Source: Lampris incognitus (taxonomy: Eukaryota; Chordata; Actinopteri; Lampriformes; Lampridae). From it: a stretch of DNA of 64,000 nt. Made by a program: the position numbers and the translations under genes. The stretch lies in assembly GCF_029633865.1 (NCBI RefSeq), contig NC_079212.1:104696473-104760472 (forward strand), written 5' to 3'. Numbering within the stretch: the stretch's first letter is position 1; every line of letters begins with the position of its first letter. Below are positions 10,755 to 22,341 of this stretch, in pieces. The notes under the pieces were generated by a model. That model saw only the letters and a program-made list of their open reading frames with translations, made no database searches and had not been told where the DNA came from.

Positions 10755-10830
10755 TTTATTGTGTGAAGCACTTTGTGTTACATTTGTTTGTATGAAAAGT
10801 GCTATACAATAAAATCTGATTGATTGATAA
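10755..10830 (+). mobile_element. LINE 3' tail with TGAT repeats
   Basis: The segment tgtgaagcactttgtgttac, gaaaagtgctatacaataaa then tgattgattgat has the form of an L2/CR1-type LINE terminus. It is very short and 5'-truncated. Confidence 0.6.
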
Positions 10831-10914
10831 GTATTTTATACCATCTATGATATATCAACATCCCTGCTGAACAATTTAACTATACAGCAAAGATAAGGTA
10901 GAATTGCCTCATGG

Positions 10915-11235
10915 TCTCCCCGATCCTGGCAGAGGGGCATGAATGGAGCTCTCTTCCTCCTTAACGACCACCCTCAATAAGGGGTCTTTGAGCAAGGCAC
11001 GTAATGTACCAAAATGCTATAGTAAAGCTACTCGGTGCACAACAGTAGGGGACTGTAGTTGTGCTGAGATGGCTCCAAGAGGCTAGCGATGACTGCAGCG
11101 CCAATGGTGCGTATGTGTGTGGACGCATAACTACGTAAATGTAGAAAGACAATGTCGAATCTGGATTCAAACCTGTGACTTAGCGAGCATAATTTCCCAC
11201 AGCACTGCAAGCACAGCACAAATCTTCCAAAAAAC
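10915..11235 (-). mobile_element. Possible tRNA-related SINE remnant
   Basis: On the minus strand a B-box-like ggtttgaatcc (11160-11172) follows tgctcgctaagtcaca, as in a tRNA head. The rest is diverged and I see no target duplication or second copy in the window. Confidence 0.35.
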
Positions 11236-11247
11236 AAGCTCAACCCT

Positions 11248-11658
11248 ATCCCAGAAAGTTGGATCAATTCATCTGGACACAACGATTATTGAGAGAAACG
11301 TTTCACCACTCATCTAAGTGACCTCTTCAGTCTCAGCTGACTACAGGTATCCCCACCCTTATAAACAATACAGTGGCATAACAACCGAAACCAACAATCA
11401 GTTTCATATGAGAATTGCCGTGACCATAACTAGAGTTCCAATGGCCATGTGTACTATTCACAGAGGATTGGGGAATAGTTGCAATCATGGGATTGTAAGA
11501 TGGCGACAGATGTACTCGTGTGTACTAAAGTTACAATGACCATGACTGACCGTCAGTCCAGCAGTCAGTTGAGACTGATGTAGTCACTGAGATGAGTGAT
11601 GAAACGTTTTTTCTCAATAAACGTTGTGTCCTGATTAACTGATTCACCTTTCTGGGAT
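11248..11658. mobile_element. Inverted-repeat element (foldback/MITE-like)
   Basis: Two inverted arms of about 94 bp, 11248-11341 and 11564-11658, flank a 222 bp centre. They share atcccagaaag, cacaacg/cgttgtg, gaaacgtttc and the complement of gtcagctgagactga. There is no coding in between. The arms differ at perhaps one base in six, so it is old. Confidence 0.65.
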
Positions 11659-14600
11659 TTCCTTACCTGGGTTATTGAGCATGCATCACCACAATCTCAG
11701 CCCTTCCGTGTGGATGAGGAAAGGGTTCTCTATTTTCCTGCTTCACCATCAGATTATCTAACAACAGACAGCAGTCAAGACTGAAACATGACTACTGAGG
11801 CTAGGGTTACCCCGTCTGCCATATAAACTGCCTACAGACACACACATCCCTGCAACCCAGTGGGGTTTACATTCTGTGTCATCATGTTTCTGCAAGTTCT
11901 CACTGTAAACTCAAATACTTAAGTGACCTTTTGGTAGTGTAGGTGCAACATGGTTGGGGGAATGTCTTCTCTATTTTGAGTCGGGGGGGATTCAGGTTTA
12001 TGCTCACTGTTTTTCAAAGAAAACCAATCAGACCTTAATTTGGTTAGAATAGATAGGCTAGCATTGACTGGAATTTTGCGATTTGTTGGACACCTCATTT
12101 TAGAGCACCTCTTAATGTTAGCAACCCGCACACTGCATTATACAGGCTATTTAGGGTTGTGTACAGTACACACCAGAAATAACCATGAACTTAATCTAAA
12201 TAAAGCCCCATAGCCATAACACTATAGTGGCCTAACAGCAGCCTCTTCATTGCCAAACCAGTTTTATGTCCACATTGCCACTTAGTGTGGATGAATTTAT
12301 TCCCGGTGCCCCACAGCACCATGTTTTTTTTTTCATTTTAATTTGGCCATGCCCTGTTGACTGAGTCATGTAATAATGATCTATTAGCCTAGAACCTCAA
12401 TTTAATGCACACCTGTTTAAGTTAGCTGCAAGGAGTTTGTGTTTTTTGTTCACTGTGGGCACCTCTGCAGGGGGGGGGGGTAATGTTTTGCAGATGAATG
12501 ACATCATTTCACATTTGCATCGCCCCTTGTAGAAAAGCTCTACATTCATCCTCTCGTGTGTGTGTTTTGAAGAGAAGAGTGGGAGATATACTGGTGTTTT
12601 GAGGAAAATAGGTATTTGCAACATATACAGTGATGAGGAATTGCATGTACGTATCTCTGATTATGGCTGTGTATCCTGTGCATGCTGGGAATTGTTTTGC
12701 CAGATTTGGCTGGGACTCCGGCCCAGAGAAAAGCATTTGAAATCATTATACAGCAATATCTAATCTTCTTCCTGATGGTCTCATTTGCTTGTAATGGCCA
12801 TGTGCATGAAAATTAAACCAGGGCTGATGAATGTGAAAAGCTCCTCGTTTGTAGCAGCTATAAGCAAGCTACCCCGGCTGTCTGGCCGGGATACAGAGCC
12901 CATCTGGGTCCCAGTCTTCACCAAAGTGGACGCAGCCCGCTCAGTGCAGACTGTCACCCTGCCAGGCCTTAAACAACCAGGAGGTAACCAGTAAACCTGT
13001 GACTGTGACTACCAAAGAAAGACAAAGGGCAAAACGGTAACTAAGGCTACAAAGCAAGTCATTAATTTTCCTGCTGTGTGGCTCAGGTTGTCAAGGGATT
13101 TAAAGGCCATTCCAGAGAGGGTGGTGTGGAGTTTTGTGAAAATAAACAACTGCCTGGGCCGACATGGGACCGGCACACTAAAACAGAAGGAGCAGCAATC
13201 ATGGCATATTACATTTTCTATCTTGTTGTCTTGGCTTCCCAGAAATAGAACTGTAACCTTAGAGCTTTTCCCCTGAATGATAAATTACTGCCTTTTGTTG
13301 ACCATCTTTTTTAAGGACTCCAGGAAGAGTCATTCTGCTATGGACCTTTTTTTTTTTTTTTTTAGTATTTGTCCATCTGTCCTTGGAGTTTCTAAAACTT
13401 TTACATTGTTCGTGTTTCTGAACTTCCTGCTCCTGATATTTCGTAGTCCACAAATAGCCCTGACACAGCCATTGGGCTGAATTTCCTCACAGGAAGGTGT
13501 GACGTGATGGAGTCAGAGGGCAAGACACTGAATTACATCATGAAAAGTAACCTGTTGGCCTAAACATGGTCTGTAAAGGATCTTGCGCTGCTGACCTACA
13601 TCTGACAGCTGGATAGGAGGTAGTCAATAATCCATCCTACTGGCCCATAGCCATGCACAAGACCAAAATATGGGTGTCACTTGTTGAACTCTAACAAGTG
13701 GGGCAGTCTGCAGTTAAAGGTTCAATCTGCAATTAATGCATGCACTTCTGTCGTCGTTTTGGTCAGACTTCGTAAACAATGTCAGCATTATTACGTGTGA
13801 ATGAGAAAACCAGCTAATTCCATATTGTTTTCAATTCCTTTTGAGGCTTTCCATTGTCGCCGCCTCTCAAAAAAATTCAAAATGTTGATCCGATGGTGAG
13901 ATATGTCATGTTTATTGATGCCAGAAGAGCTCTTGTGTTGCCACAATACTCCACATGGCCATGGTGACACATGCCATAATGGACTGTACCTTTGAATTGT
14001 TACATTGTTACACAATTTGAAATAACAATGGATGATTATGAATCGTGTAAATGCGACTAAGGACACTCCCTGCTGGAATGAGATCCACCCTTGCTTCTTC
14101 CCCCCGGGATGTAAAAATAGCCCCAAAGCAATCTATTCTGGTTGTCCTGATGTAGACACTTCTGTTGAAATGCACATTTAAAACTTGCATTTACATGCCA
14201 GCTGCAGTTTAATTAGATGAGTCCAGCAATCACATTCACTATTAAGTTTTAATACAATTCCAGCTAAAATCAAGATCACCACCAACCTCACCTGTCATTA
14301 TCATTATTAGCACATGCATACAATTTATCACACTGGTTCCCAATCAAAAAGAATCTTTATTACATAATTGTGTAGTTTTGTAACACTGTTAGTAATGCAT
14401 AATAGCCCTTTTTACAGTTAGCACTGGCTTACAAACTTTCAAACATAAAAGCAAACCAACTCTGTAAATCTATTTTCTGTAACTTCTGTCAATATTTACA
14501 GTGCAATGCAACAGCTTCAGCTATCATAGAAATCCCTTTTTCATCTGTGTACTTTGTCAGCAAGTGACCTTTTTCCACAGGACTAGTTTGGTAAACTCCA

Positions 14601-14862
14601 ACTGTGTATTTTTCTCAGCAGTCATGTCAAACACTGAGTACAATCTTGTAAACAAAACAGTGCTGTGAAATATGATTTTTATGCTACAAAGGGCCAGTTG
14701 AAGTCGACTTGAATACAGCTAATAAGAAAACAAAATTATACCAGAGTGCAGCGGCAGCTGCTGTGTGACTGTTCAAGGATGCAACACAGGAGAGAGAGAT
14801 AAAATAAAGAGGGGACTACCATCATTTATTATCATGGCGTCCCAACCTTCCTTTCCTCTCCC
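11659..14862. other. No gene recognised
   Basis: About 3.2 kb without a convincing coding region, repeat family or RNA gene. Homopolymer runs occur at 12471-12480 (G) and 13347-13364 (T). The moderate open frame at 12785-12994 has no recognisable domain. Confidence 0.5.
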
Positions 14863-14872
14863 CCTCTTTCTC

Positions 14873-15288
14873 CTCAAATATACCCATCCAGTTACCCCAC
14901 TCTTCCGAGTTGTCCTGGTTACTGCTCCACCCCCTCTGCCGATCCGGAGAGGGATGCAGATCACCACATGCCTCCTCTGATACTTGTGGAGTCACCAGCT
15001 GCTTCTTTTCACCTGACAGTGAGGAGTTTCACCAGGGGGACGTAGCGCACGGGAGGATCATGCTATTCCCCCCAGGTTTCCCTCCCCCCTGAACAGGCGT
15101 CCCGACCAACCAGAGGAGGCGCTAGTGCAGCGACCAGGACACGTACCCACATCTGGCTTCCCACCTGCAGACACAGCCAATTGTGTCTGTTAGGATACCT
15201 GATCAAGCCGGAGGTAACACAGGGATTTGAACCGGCGATCCCTGTATTTGCAGGCAACGGAATATGCTACCAGGACACGCCCCCCCTT
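14873..15288 (-). mobile_element. SINE family B, full length
   Basis: Minus-strand tRNA-derived SINE: the tRNA-like head with B box ggttcaaatcc lies near 15226-15236, the body includes gtgaaactcctcactgtcag and gaggaggcatgtggtgatct, and the 3' end is T-rich on the plus strand. The flanks carry cctctttctc at 14863-14872 and 15289-15298, a likely 10 bp target duplication. Confidence 0.85.
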
Positions 15289-15298
15289 CCTCTTTCTC

Positions 15299-18103
15299 AT
15301 GTGGATATTAATGCCTTGTTTTGGAGACCCAGGATTGGGTTTTCACATTATAAAAGCATTGAAATATTTTTATGATTCATAGTGTAAAGGTGAGTTTATA
15401 AGTTTGTAACATTTAAAAACAAACTCTACAGTGCTGCACGCTGGTCAGAGAAAGAGATCTGATCAGGATTTCAGTCAACTCGGTTTCACTTTAACGAAGC
15501 CCATTCACTTTGCACTGAGGGCAACTATGTCCCCTGTATGTAATAGCGCTGAACATCCACTCTTAGTTTGCTATGTCCATGCAATATATCAGATGGGTAC
15601 ACAGCCCACCAACCGATAGAAACCGGGACATAATAACCGTGTCTGTAATGGTATCAAGAGTTAAAGTTTAATTTCACATTCTGCAGAAATAACCATCATG
15701 TAAAAAACGAAAAGCAGATGGTAACAAGTCAGTTCAGTAGCCAAGTGTTTCTTTAGGAACGACCCAAAATCCTGACATTAAGTCAGTGGTTGAAATATAC
15801 ATATAAACAAATATATTACAGAGACAAACACAATGAAGTGACTTCATGTGCTTAATTTGTCTAATATTGGACAAAAGGACAGTCTTTTTGTAGAATATTC
15901 TGTAACAAATGCTAAGTTGGCCATTATTACAGTATAACAAAGTCACCAAACCAATTTGATTCCATAATGACTAAAAAAGTAAATAATATAGTATACATCT
16001 AGTAAAATTGGTCTTTGTCAACCATTATTGCTTACAGTACATACTATCAGCGGTAAACATCTGTTCTCTACAAGAAGATAATGATTGTATTGGAAAACCA
16101 GGTTTGAGACATGGAGAGAAACAACGACAGAAAATATACCCTTTGCTGACTGTAAAGCACATTTTTTTAACAAATTAATCATATGAAGTGCCCCCCCCCA
16201 AGTTTAATGTAGAATTATCTATACAACTGTAAAAGAAAACCTGAGGGGTAGTGAATGTTTTTTCTTGCTATCGTATCCATCCTACAAACTCTACAGTGAA
16301 ATATTTTACACGTGCCGCTGTACCACAGCTCCTCCGCACTGCAAAGTGTAACTGCAGTTCTTGAGAAACTGCGGAAATGATAAAGACTGGATTCACAATG
16401 TGGTGGGATCTGCAGTAGACACCACTGTAAACCAGTGGCATAACCCAAATGATGACACCTATGCAAATGAATATCCTAAACAGGAATAAGGTTCTTCTGT
16501 ATCTTATTCAATGATGGCAAGCAATATGAATAAAACACAAATGTGCAAATTTGGGGGGTGAGAAATTAGCTAATGTTTCTTCATAAAAACATTATTGTAA
16601 ATGGTGAAGAAATGTCTAAAGGGCACCATAAGCTGTAAGATGTTAAAATTTTGACCAACCCTATGACAAACAACACCTTTTCATACACCATTTCCTGTGC
16701 ATTTGTGTCCCAGAGCTCTCACCTCCTCTACATTAAAAATGATCAGCAGCACTGATCGATCTCCTCTGCAGACATCCGTTTCTTTTGAGGGACAGACTAC
16801 AACATGAAGTGTTGCCTATACATCGCAGCTTTTTCACTTTTTTTTTTTTTTTACTGTTCATTAAGACAATTCTGTAGGACCACAGGATCATTGATATGGT
16901 AGCATAACATCTTACTATGAAGACCGCCAACTGGGATGACAGCGGTATTGAACCTAAATGCACTTCACCGTCGACAGGTGTGTTTGGTTGAGGGCTGTAG
17001 TGTGACTGTAAACGTGCAGGATGACCAAGGCACATGGTGACGCATATTACACCAGCAGCTCTCGTTCGTCCCCACAACGCTTCCTAACTACTAAAGCTTT
17101 TCTGTTAGTCATGCTCTGCTGTGGTGTCAGGTGTAAAAGCTCTGCGGTTAGACTGCCTGGACATCTGATACGGAGAGCCAGCACGCCACGTCACGCTGCA
17201 GGAGTGTTAAAGGTACATTGCACTCAAATGAAGAGGAAAGAAAAGCAAATAAGTTAGTAAGGCCAGAGTAGGAGAGAGAAAGGTAGACTGGGAAATGCAG
17301 ACTAGCCTCCAGGTTGCGTTCATTCCCTCGACCTCCATTTCTCTCTTCTCTCAGGTTTGATCTCTCTGAGGAGATCTGTTGACATGGTAGTTTACAGGGG
17401 TCTCATTTATGAAAAAATAAATCATTGATTTCACACAATAATTTCCAACAATGAAAAAACGGACATCTCCATAACCTTAAACCATTCACAACTTCAGCAT
17501 AAAATACACCAAATAACTGGGGAATAAAGTGAAAGAAGGATAATTGAAGGCTGTATTGTAAAAAAAAAATGTGGGTATTAATGTGATTTCATCTCACATT
17601 AAGTCATAAAATCTTTTTTTTTATATCCACAGAAAATGGGATCGTTTCACAACAATGGAAATTATTTCTCAAAACAAAAAAAAAAGTTTTTAAGTAAAAC
17701 CGCATTTTCGGGCTCATAAGATCAAATTACTGGCTACAGGAGCAAGGGAGGGTTCAATCTTCCTTACTTTAGGACCCAACTACACATGACACATCTCCTA
17801 AACACAATCAACCACCTTAAAAAAAAACCAAAAAAAACCCCACCAATAATTGTTGGCTTATGAGGAAAACGTAGTATGCAACCCAAGTAAAGTTTAGAGC
17901 ACTCACTTTGAAGCAGTTACATGAAAGAGGAACCACATGCCTGTTGTATTTGTATGGTTTCTGGCACCGGTGACAGAGCAACATGTTTTATAGTCCCAGA
18001 GACAAACTGATGAATATCTCTTGACTCAAGCGTTGAAGAAGTTCTCCAACTCCCTTGTATGAACAATGGCGTAAATGCAGCTTAACTATGCATAATTGTG
18101 CGC
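15299..18103. other. No gene recognised; lies 3' of the FAM83 coding end
   Basis: AT-rich DNA with several homopolymer runs (for example T at 16837-16852). It is downstream of the FAM83 stop on the minus strand, so part of it may be 3' UTR, but I cannot place a poly(A) site with confidence. Confidence 0.5.
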
Positions 18104-18126
18104 ACACACACACACACACACACACA
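18104..18126. repeat. Short (CA)n microsatellite
   Basis: About eleven CA units. Confidence 0.9.
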
Positions 18127-18732
18127 CGCACATGCGCACGCTACCAGAACTGTGAGGGGGCCGGGGACTCAGACTCGAGGCACCGGCCGTGTTCCATGTG
18201 AACCGACACAGCGGCTTGATAACACAGCTGATTTGTTGGAAAGCAGCCGTAGTATGACAGACTTGTCCCCGCTGCTGCGGTGTATATCAAAGGGTATCAG
18301 TAATGCAATGTCACCCAGAGCTCTGTTTTTCAGAAAGGACACATTCGTTTGACTTTTTTTTTTTTGCCCTTTGGTTTTCTCGAACAATATTACAATATTA
18401 ATTTTTCATTGCAGATGAAAAAAGGTAATGATGAAACAGTACATACAGTATGCTTCAGATTTGCACTAACGTTAAAACGAAGCAAGACATGCTCGATAAA
18501 GTGTGACATACTTTTGTTTGTCTTTTTCCAACAAAATGAAATAGTCCTCCACTTTCCTGGCAGTTGTTCTTTAATTCAGAGTGGCTGGATGACTTTGTGG
18601 ACTTTATCCTGTGTCCACAGCATTCTCCTTTCATTGAAAAATGTTCATTTGTATGAAAGTCGATACATTTTTGTCCTTTTACTCCACAAGACGTGAGAGC
18701 AGAACAATTTGATTCAACTCAATTTCCTCAGC

Positions 18733-19552
18733 TCAGTTACCACTTTTCAGCTCAAAGCGGCTGTACACCTGCTTTGACTTCATCTTGTTGTAGTGGTTCA
18801 CCAGGTCCAGTTTGCTGTGGCCCAGCGTCATTCGCTTCTGGTCCTGCCGGTTCATCAATACAACCGGAGAAGTGGGTGGCGGGGGGCTCTGCTGGCTCTC
18901 AGGCTCTGTTTGAGAGAGGTCTGGACCGCTCCAGGGTAGGGTAGTTTGGGGGGGCGACTTCCTGTAGGTGTTGGAGTCCTTGTCTTTGCTGGAGGGGGGC
19001 AGGAAGAGGTCTGTGAGTTTGTTGAGGAAAGGGCTGGAGGTAGTCCTCTGCTTGGGAGTGAGTTTGTCTTCTGGTGTGGGGGACTGAGTCTTGGTGGTCT
19101 GGTATGTGCTGGGGGTGCTGGGATTTGTTCCAGCGTTGTGAAACACATTGGGTTTGCTGTTGTACAAACCCAACCCTTGAAACTTGGAAGTGGTGCCGCC
19201 CACATTAGCCCGCAGGAAGTCTGCCGGATTGGATTTGGGCCACTCTATGCCTATTGACTGGCCAAAAGGCGAAACAGGGCTTAGATCAGTTCCTCCGTTT
19301 AGGGTGACGTGGGTACCTGGTGGGGTTTGATTCTGAGGTGTAGGGGTTTGCCCGCCTCCTCTTTCCCTCTCTCCTCCTCCTCTCCTCTCAGGACTAAGAT
19401 GAGAGTTGTTGTTTGGCTCCTTCTTCTCGTTACCGTGTGTGACCTTGTAGACCGTGTTAGGGGTCATTCCAGGCGCAGCCTTCACACTGGACATGCTGCT
19501 GCTCGACTGGCTGCTGGAGTTCTCAGAACACACTCTTTCCCGCTCCCTTTGC
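18733..19552 (-). CDS. FAM83 family protein, last coding exon
   Basis: The 3' acceptor is CCCAAG|G at 19552. A phase-2 join to the exon ending at 20149 makes an Arg codon (AG+G). The exon then reads QRERERVCSENSSSQ and runs 273 codons to a TGA at 18733-18735. It is Ser/Pro/Thr-rich and looks disordered: GMTPNTVYKVTHG, SSPFLNKLTDLFLPPSSKDK and SPPPPTSPVVLMNRQ. It ends with a conserved-looking tail MTLGHSKLDLVNHYNKM followed by YSRFEL. Such a short C-terminal TLGHSKLD motif is familiar from FAM83 proteins. The family anchors CK1 kinases through the N-terminal DUF1669; the tail varies by paralogue. I cannot say which FAM83 this is. Confidence 0.88.
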
Positions 19553-19735
19553 CTTGGGAAACAGATGCAGAGTGAACTATCACAATAAACTCTTTTCAGT
19601 CATAACAGCCTTTGAATGCGATGACAGGAAACAACAACCATTATGTTGATGTTGACACAGCCATTTTTGTTCTGAACGATCCTGATAGAAAAGAACAGCA
19701 GGGGTCCATGTGCTTCTTTTTTATGGGGAGGGGAT

Positions 19736-19812
19736 TCCCCCCCCCTTTTCTCCCCAATTGTATCCAGCCAATTACCCACTCTTCCAAGCCATCCCGGTTG
19801 CCTTTTGCCAAG

Positions 19813-19813
<1 letters not shown>
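19736..19813 (-). mobile_element. SINE family B, 3' fragment
   Basis: ttttctccccaattgtatcc and aattacccactcttccaagc match the end of family B. It lies in the last FAM83 intron and runs straight into the CA repeat. Confidence 0.75.

Positions 19814-19878
<65 letters not shown>
19814..19878. repeat. (CA)n microsatellite in the last FAM83 intron
   Basis: About 32 CA units, attached to a truncated SINE. Confidence 0.97.
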
Positions 19879-19879
<1 letters not shown>

Positions 19880-20148
19880 ATTCTGCCACCTCCAAGCCCC
19901 CTTTAGCAAACAGTCTAGAGAAAAAGCCATACCGCTCATGTTGCCGCTGCTGATCTTACATAAACACAAACATTCTCAGACACTTGCACACACATACATG
20001 TACCCCCCCCAACAAACACACACAAAACCAATTAAAAGCATATGTCCTTCAGAAGACTACAGACATGATTTTTACCAGAAGGGTCATTTTAATTGACCTC
20101 TGAAGTAGGACAAAAAAAAAATCCCTTTACCCGATTCCAGCTTCTTAC

Positions 20149-20388
20149 CTATCGGAGAACACATTCAAGCCCATTCCTGGTAGGCCTAAGCCCATGGTCA
20201 AGGCAGGTGCCGTCACGACTGGGTACGAGGAGTAGTAGGGCGGGCCCTCATCCTCTGGGTTATAGAAACAGTCGATTATCTGGGAGTCGGCGTACAGACA
20301 GCGAAACTCTCGGTCAAAGCTGTCTGTTATGCGGCCCGAAAAATGCATCACCATGTTGCTGTGCACCTGAGCAGACAACCAGGTGAAA
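20149..20388 (-). CDS. FAM83 family protein, penultimate coding exon (end of DUF1669)
   Basis: A 240 bp exon with acceptor CTCTTCAG|T at 20388 and donor AG|GTAAGAAG after 20149. It enters and leaves in phase 2. The product completes the DUF1669 core: FTWLSAQVHSNMVMHFSGR, ITDSFDREFRCLYADSQ, then a short acidic/aromatic stretch CFYNPEDEGPPYYSSYP and a Gly/Leu-rich end. DUF1669 is a PLD-like fold without catalytic activity that binds CK1 alpha, delta and epsilon in known family members. No stop or frameshift is seen. Confidence 0.92.
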
Positions 20389-20565
20389 CTGAAGAGAAAT
20401 AGGGAGATGGGGAAGAGAAGCAGGAAGAGACATACAAAGACAGCATGTTAGTATAGTAAATCATATATACATTAAGTGCAGTCTGTGCTGACCTGGTATG
20501 AAAAAGCAGGAAAGCTGTTCATTTTAGCAAGGCTTTGCAGAGATGGTAACCAAACTTGTTTTTTT

Positions 20566-20980
20566 CCCCCCTTGATCTCCCCAATCACCCCACCCCTCCG
20601 AGCCATCCCAGTCACTGCTTCACCCCCTCTGCCAATCCGGGGAGGGCTGCAGACTACCACATGCCTCCTCCGATACATGTGGAGCCACCAGCTGCTTCTT
20701 TTCACCTGACAGTGAGGAGTTTCGCCAGGGAGACGCAGTGTGTGGGAGGATCACGCTATTCCCCCCAGTTCCCCCTCCCCCCCAACAGGCGCCCCGACTG
20801 ACCAGAGGAGGTGCAAGTGCAGCAACCAGGGCACATACCCACATCCAGCTTCCCACCAACAGACACGGCCAATTGTGTCTGTAGGGACGCCCAACCAAGC
20901 TGGAGGTAACATGGGGATTCGAACCGGTGAGCCCCATGTTGGTAGGCAACAAAACCGACTGCTACACCATCCGGATGCCC
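20566..20980 (-). mobile_element. SINE family B, full length, in FAM83 intron
   Basis: It has a perfect 17 bp target duplication accaaacttgttttttt at 20549-20565 and 20981-20997. The tRNA-like head with ggttcgaatcc on the minus strand lies near 20916-20926. It is the best bounded copy in the window and defines the family ends. Confidence 0.93.
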
Positions 20981-21143
20981 ACCAAACTTGTTTTTTTGTT
21001 TTTTAGAAAAATCTTCATGCCTCAAGGGTCTTTGCTGGGTCTCCTATCAGCGGTCTGCACTACATTACTATACAGTTTTATATTTTTATATGAAAAATAG
21101 ACTGTATGTACTATACATAGTCCTTAATTCTGAGGGACATGTA

Positions 21144-22339
21144 CACTACCGTTCAAAAGTTTGGGATCACCCAAACAATTTTGTGTTTTCCATGAAAAGT
21201 CACACTTATTCACCACCATATGTTGTGAAATGAATAGAAAATAGAGTCAAGACATTGACAAGGTTAGAAATAATGATTTGTATTTGAAATAAGATTTTTT
21301 TTACATCAAACTTTGCTTTCGTCAAAGAATCCTCCATTTGCAGCAATTACAGCATTGCAGACCTTTGGCATTCTAGCTGTTAATTTGTTGAGGTAATCTG
21401 GAGAAATTGCACCCCACGCTTCCAGAAGCAGCTCCCACAAGTTGGATTGGTTGGATGGGCACTTCTTTGAGCAGATTGAGTTTCTGGAGCATCACATTTG
21501 TGGGGTCAATTAAACGCTCAAAATGGCCAGAAAAAGAGAACTTTCATCTGAAACTCGACAGTCTATTCTTGTTCTTAGAAATGAAGGCTATTCCATGCGA
21601 GAAATTGCTAAGAAATTGAAGATTTCCTACACCGGTGTGTACTACTCCCTTCAGAGGACAGCACAAACAGGCTCTAACCAGAGTAGAAAAAGAAGTGGGA
21701 GGCCGCGTTGCACAACTGAGCAAGAAGATAAGTGCATTAGAGTCTCTAGTTTGAGAAACAGACGCCTCACAGGTCCCCAACTGGCATCTTCATTAAATAG
21801 TACCTGTTAGAGCCTGTTTGTGCTGTCCTCTGAAGGGAGTAGTACACACCGGTGTAGGAAATCTTCAATTTCTTAGCAATTTCTCGCATGGAATAGCCTT
21901 CATTTCTAAGAACAAGAATAGACTGTCGAGTTTCAGATGAAAGTTCTCTTTTTCTGGCCATTTTGAGCGTTTAATTGACCCCACAAATGTGATGCTCCAG
22001 AAACTCAATCTGCTCAAAGAAGTGCCCATCCAACCAATCCAACTTGTGGGAGCTGCTTCTGGAAGCGTGGGGTGCAATTTCTCCAGATTACCTCAACAAA
22101 TTAACAGCTAGAATGCCAAAGGTCTGCAATGCTGTAATTGCTGCAAATGGAGGATTCTTTGACGAAAGCAAAGTTTGATGTAAAAAAATCTTATTTCAAA
22201 TACAAATCATTATTTCTAACCTTGTCAATGTCTTGACTCTATTTTCTATTCATTTCACAACATATGGTGGTGAATAAGTGTGACTTTTCATGGAAAACAC
22301 AAAATTGTTTGGGTGATCCCAAACTTTTGAACGGTAGTG
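21144..22339. mobile_element. Palindromic Tc1/mariner derivative, copy 1
   Basis: It is flanked by the TA duplication (21142-21143 and 22340-22341) and begins cactaccgttcaaaag, ending with the exact complement. Two inverted arms of about 535 bp (21144-21678 and 21806-22339) are nearly identical and surround a 127 bp single-copy spacer. Each arm holds the terminal repeat, the 5' region and the start of a Tc1-type transposase, so the element is two transposon fronts facing each other. It lacks the catalytic domain on both sides and must depend on a helper transposase. Copy 2 at 32109-33305 is the same unit in reverse orientation, so the palindrome itself has moved. Confidence 0.95.
21523..21810 (+). 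pseudogene. Truncated Tc1 transposase: DNA-binding domain only
   Basis: 95 codons from ATG. The first about 52 residues form a paired-type helix-turn-helix (LSSETRQSILVLRNEGYSMR, EIAKKLKISYTGVYYSLQR). A GRPRCT hook motif follows near residue 60, and then the second DNA-binding half begins (CIRVSSLRNRRLTGPQLASS). The frame stops where the opposite arm begins, so no DDE residue is present. The opposite arm encodes the same N-terminus on the minus strand (21767-21961, 64 codons). In principle the product could bind transposon ends without cutting. Confidence 0.85.
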
Positions 22340-22341
22340 TA

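Noticed and set aside
11289..11610. Hammerhead-ribozyme-like text (gatgag..gaaac) in the inverted-repeat element
   Set aside because: I could not draw the three stems; the central stem would be too short.
19309..19575. Plus-strand ORF with a signal-like Leu/Val stretch opposite the last FAM83 exon
   Set aside because: Antisense to a convincing spliced exon; the hydrophobic run is chance.
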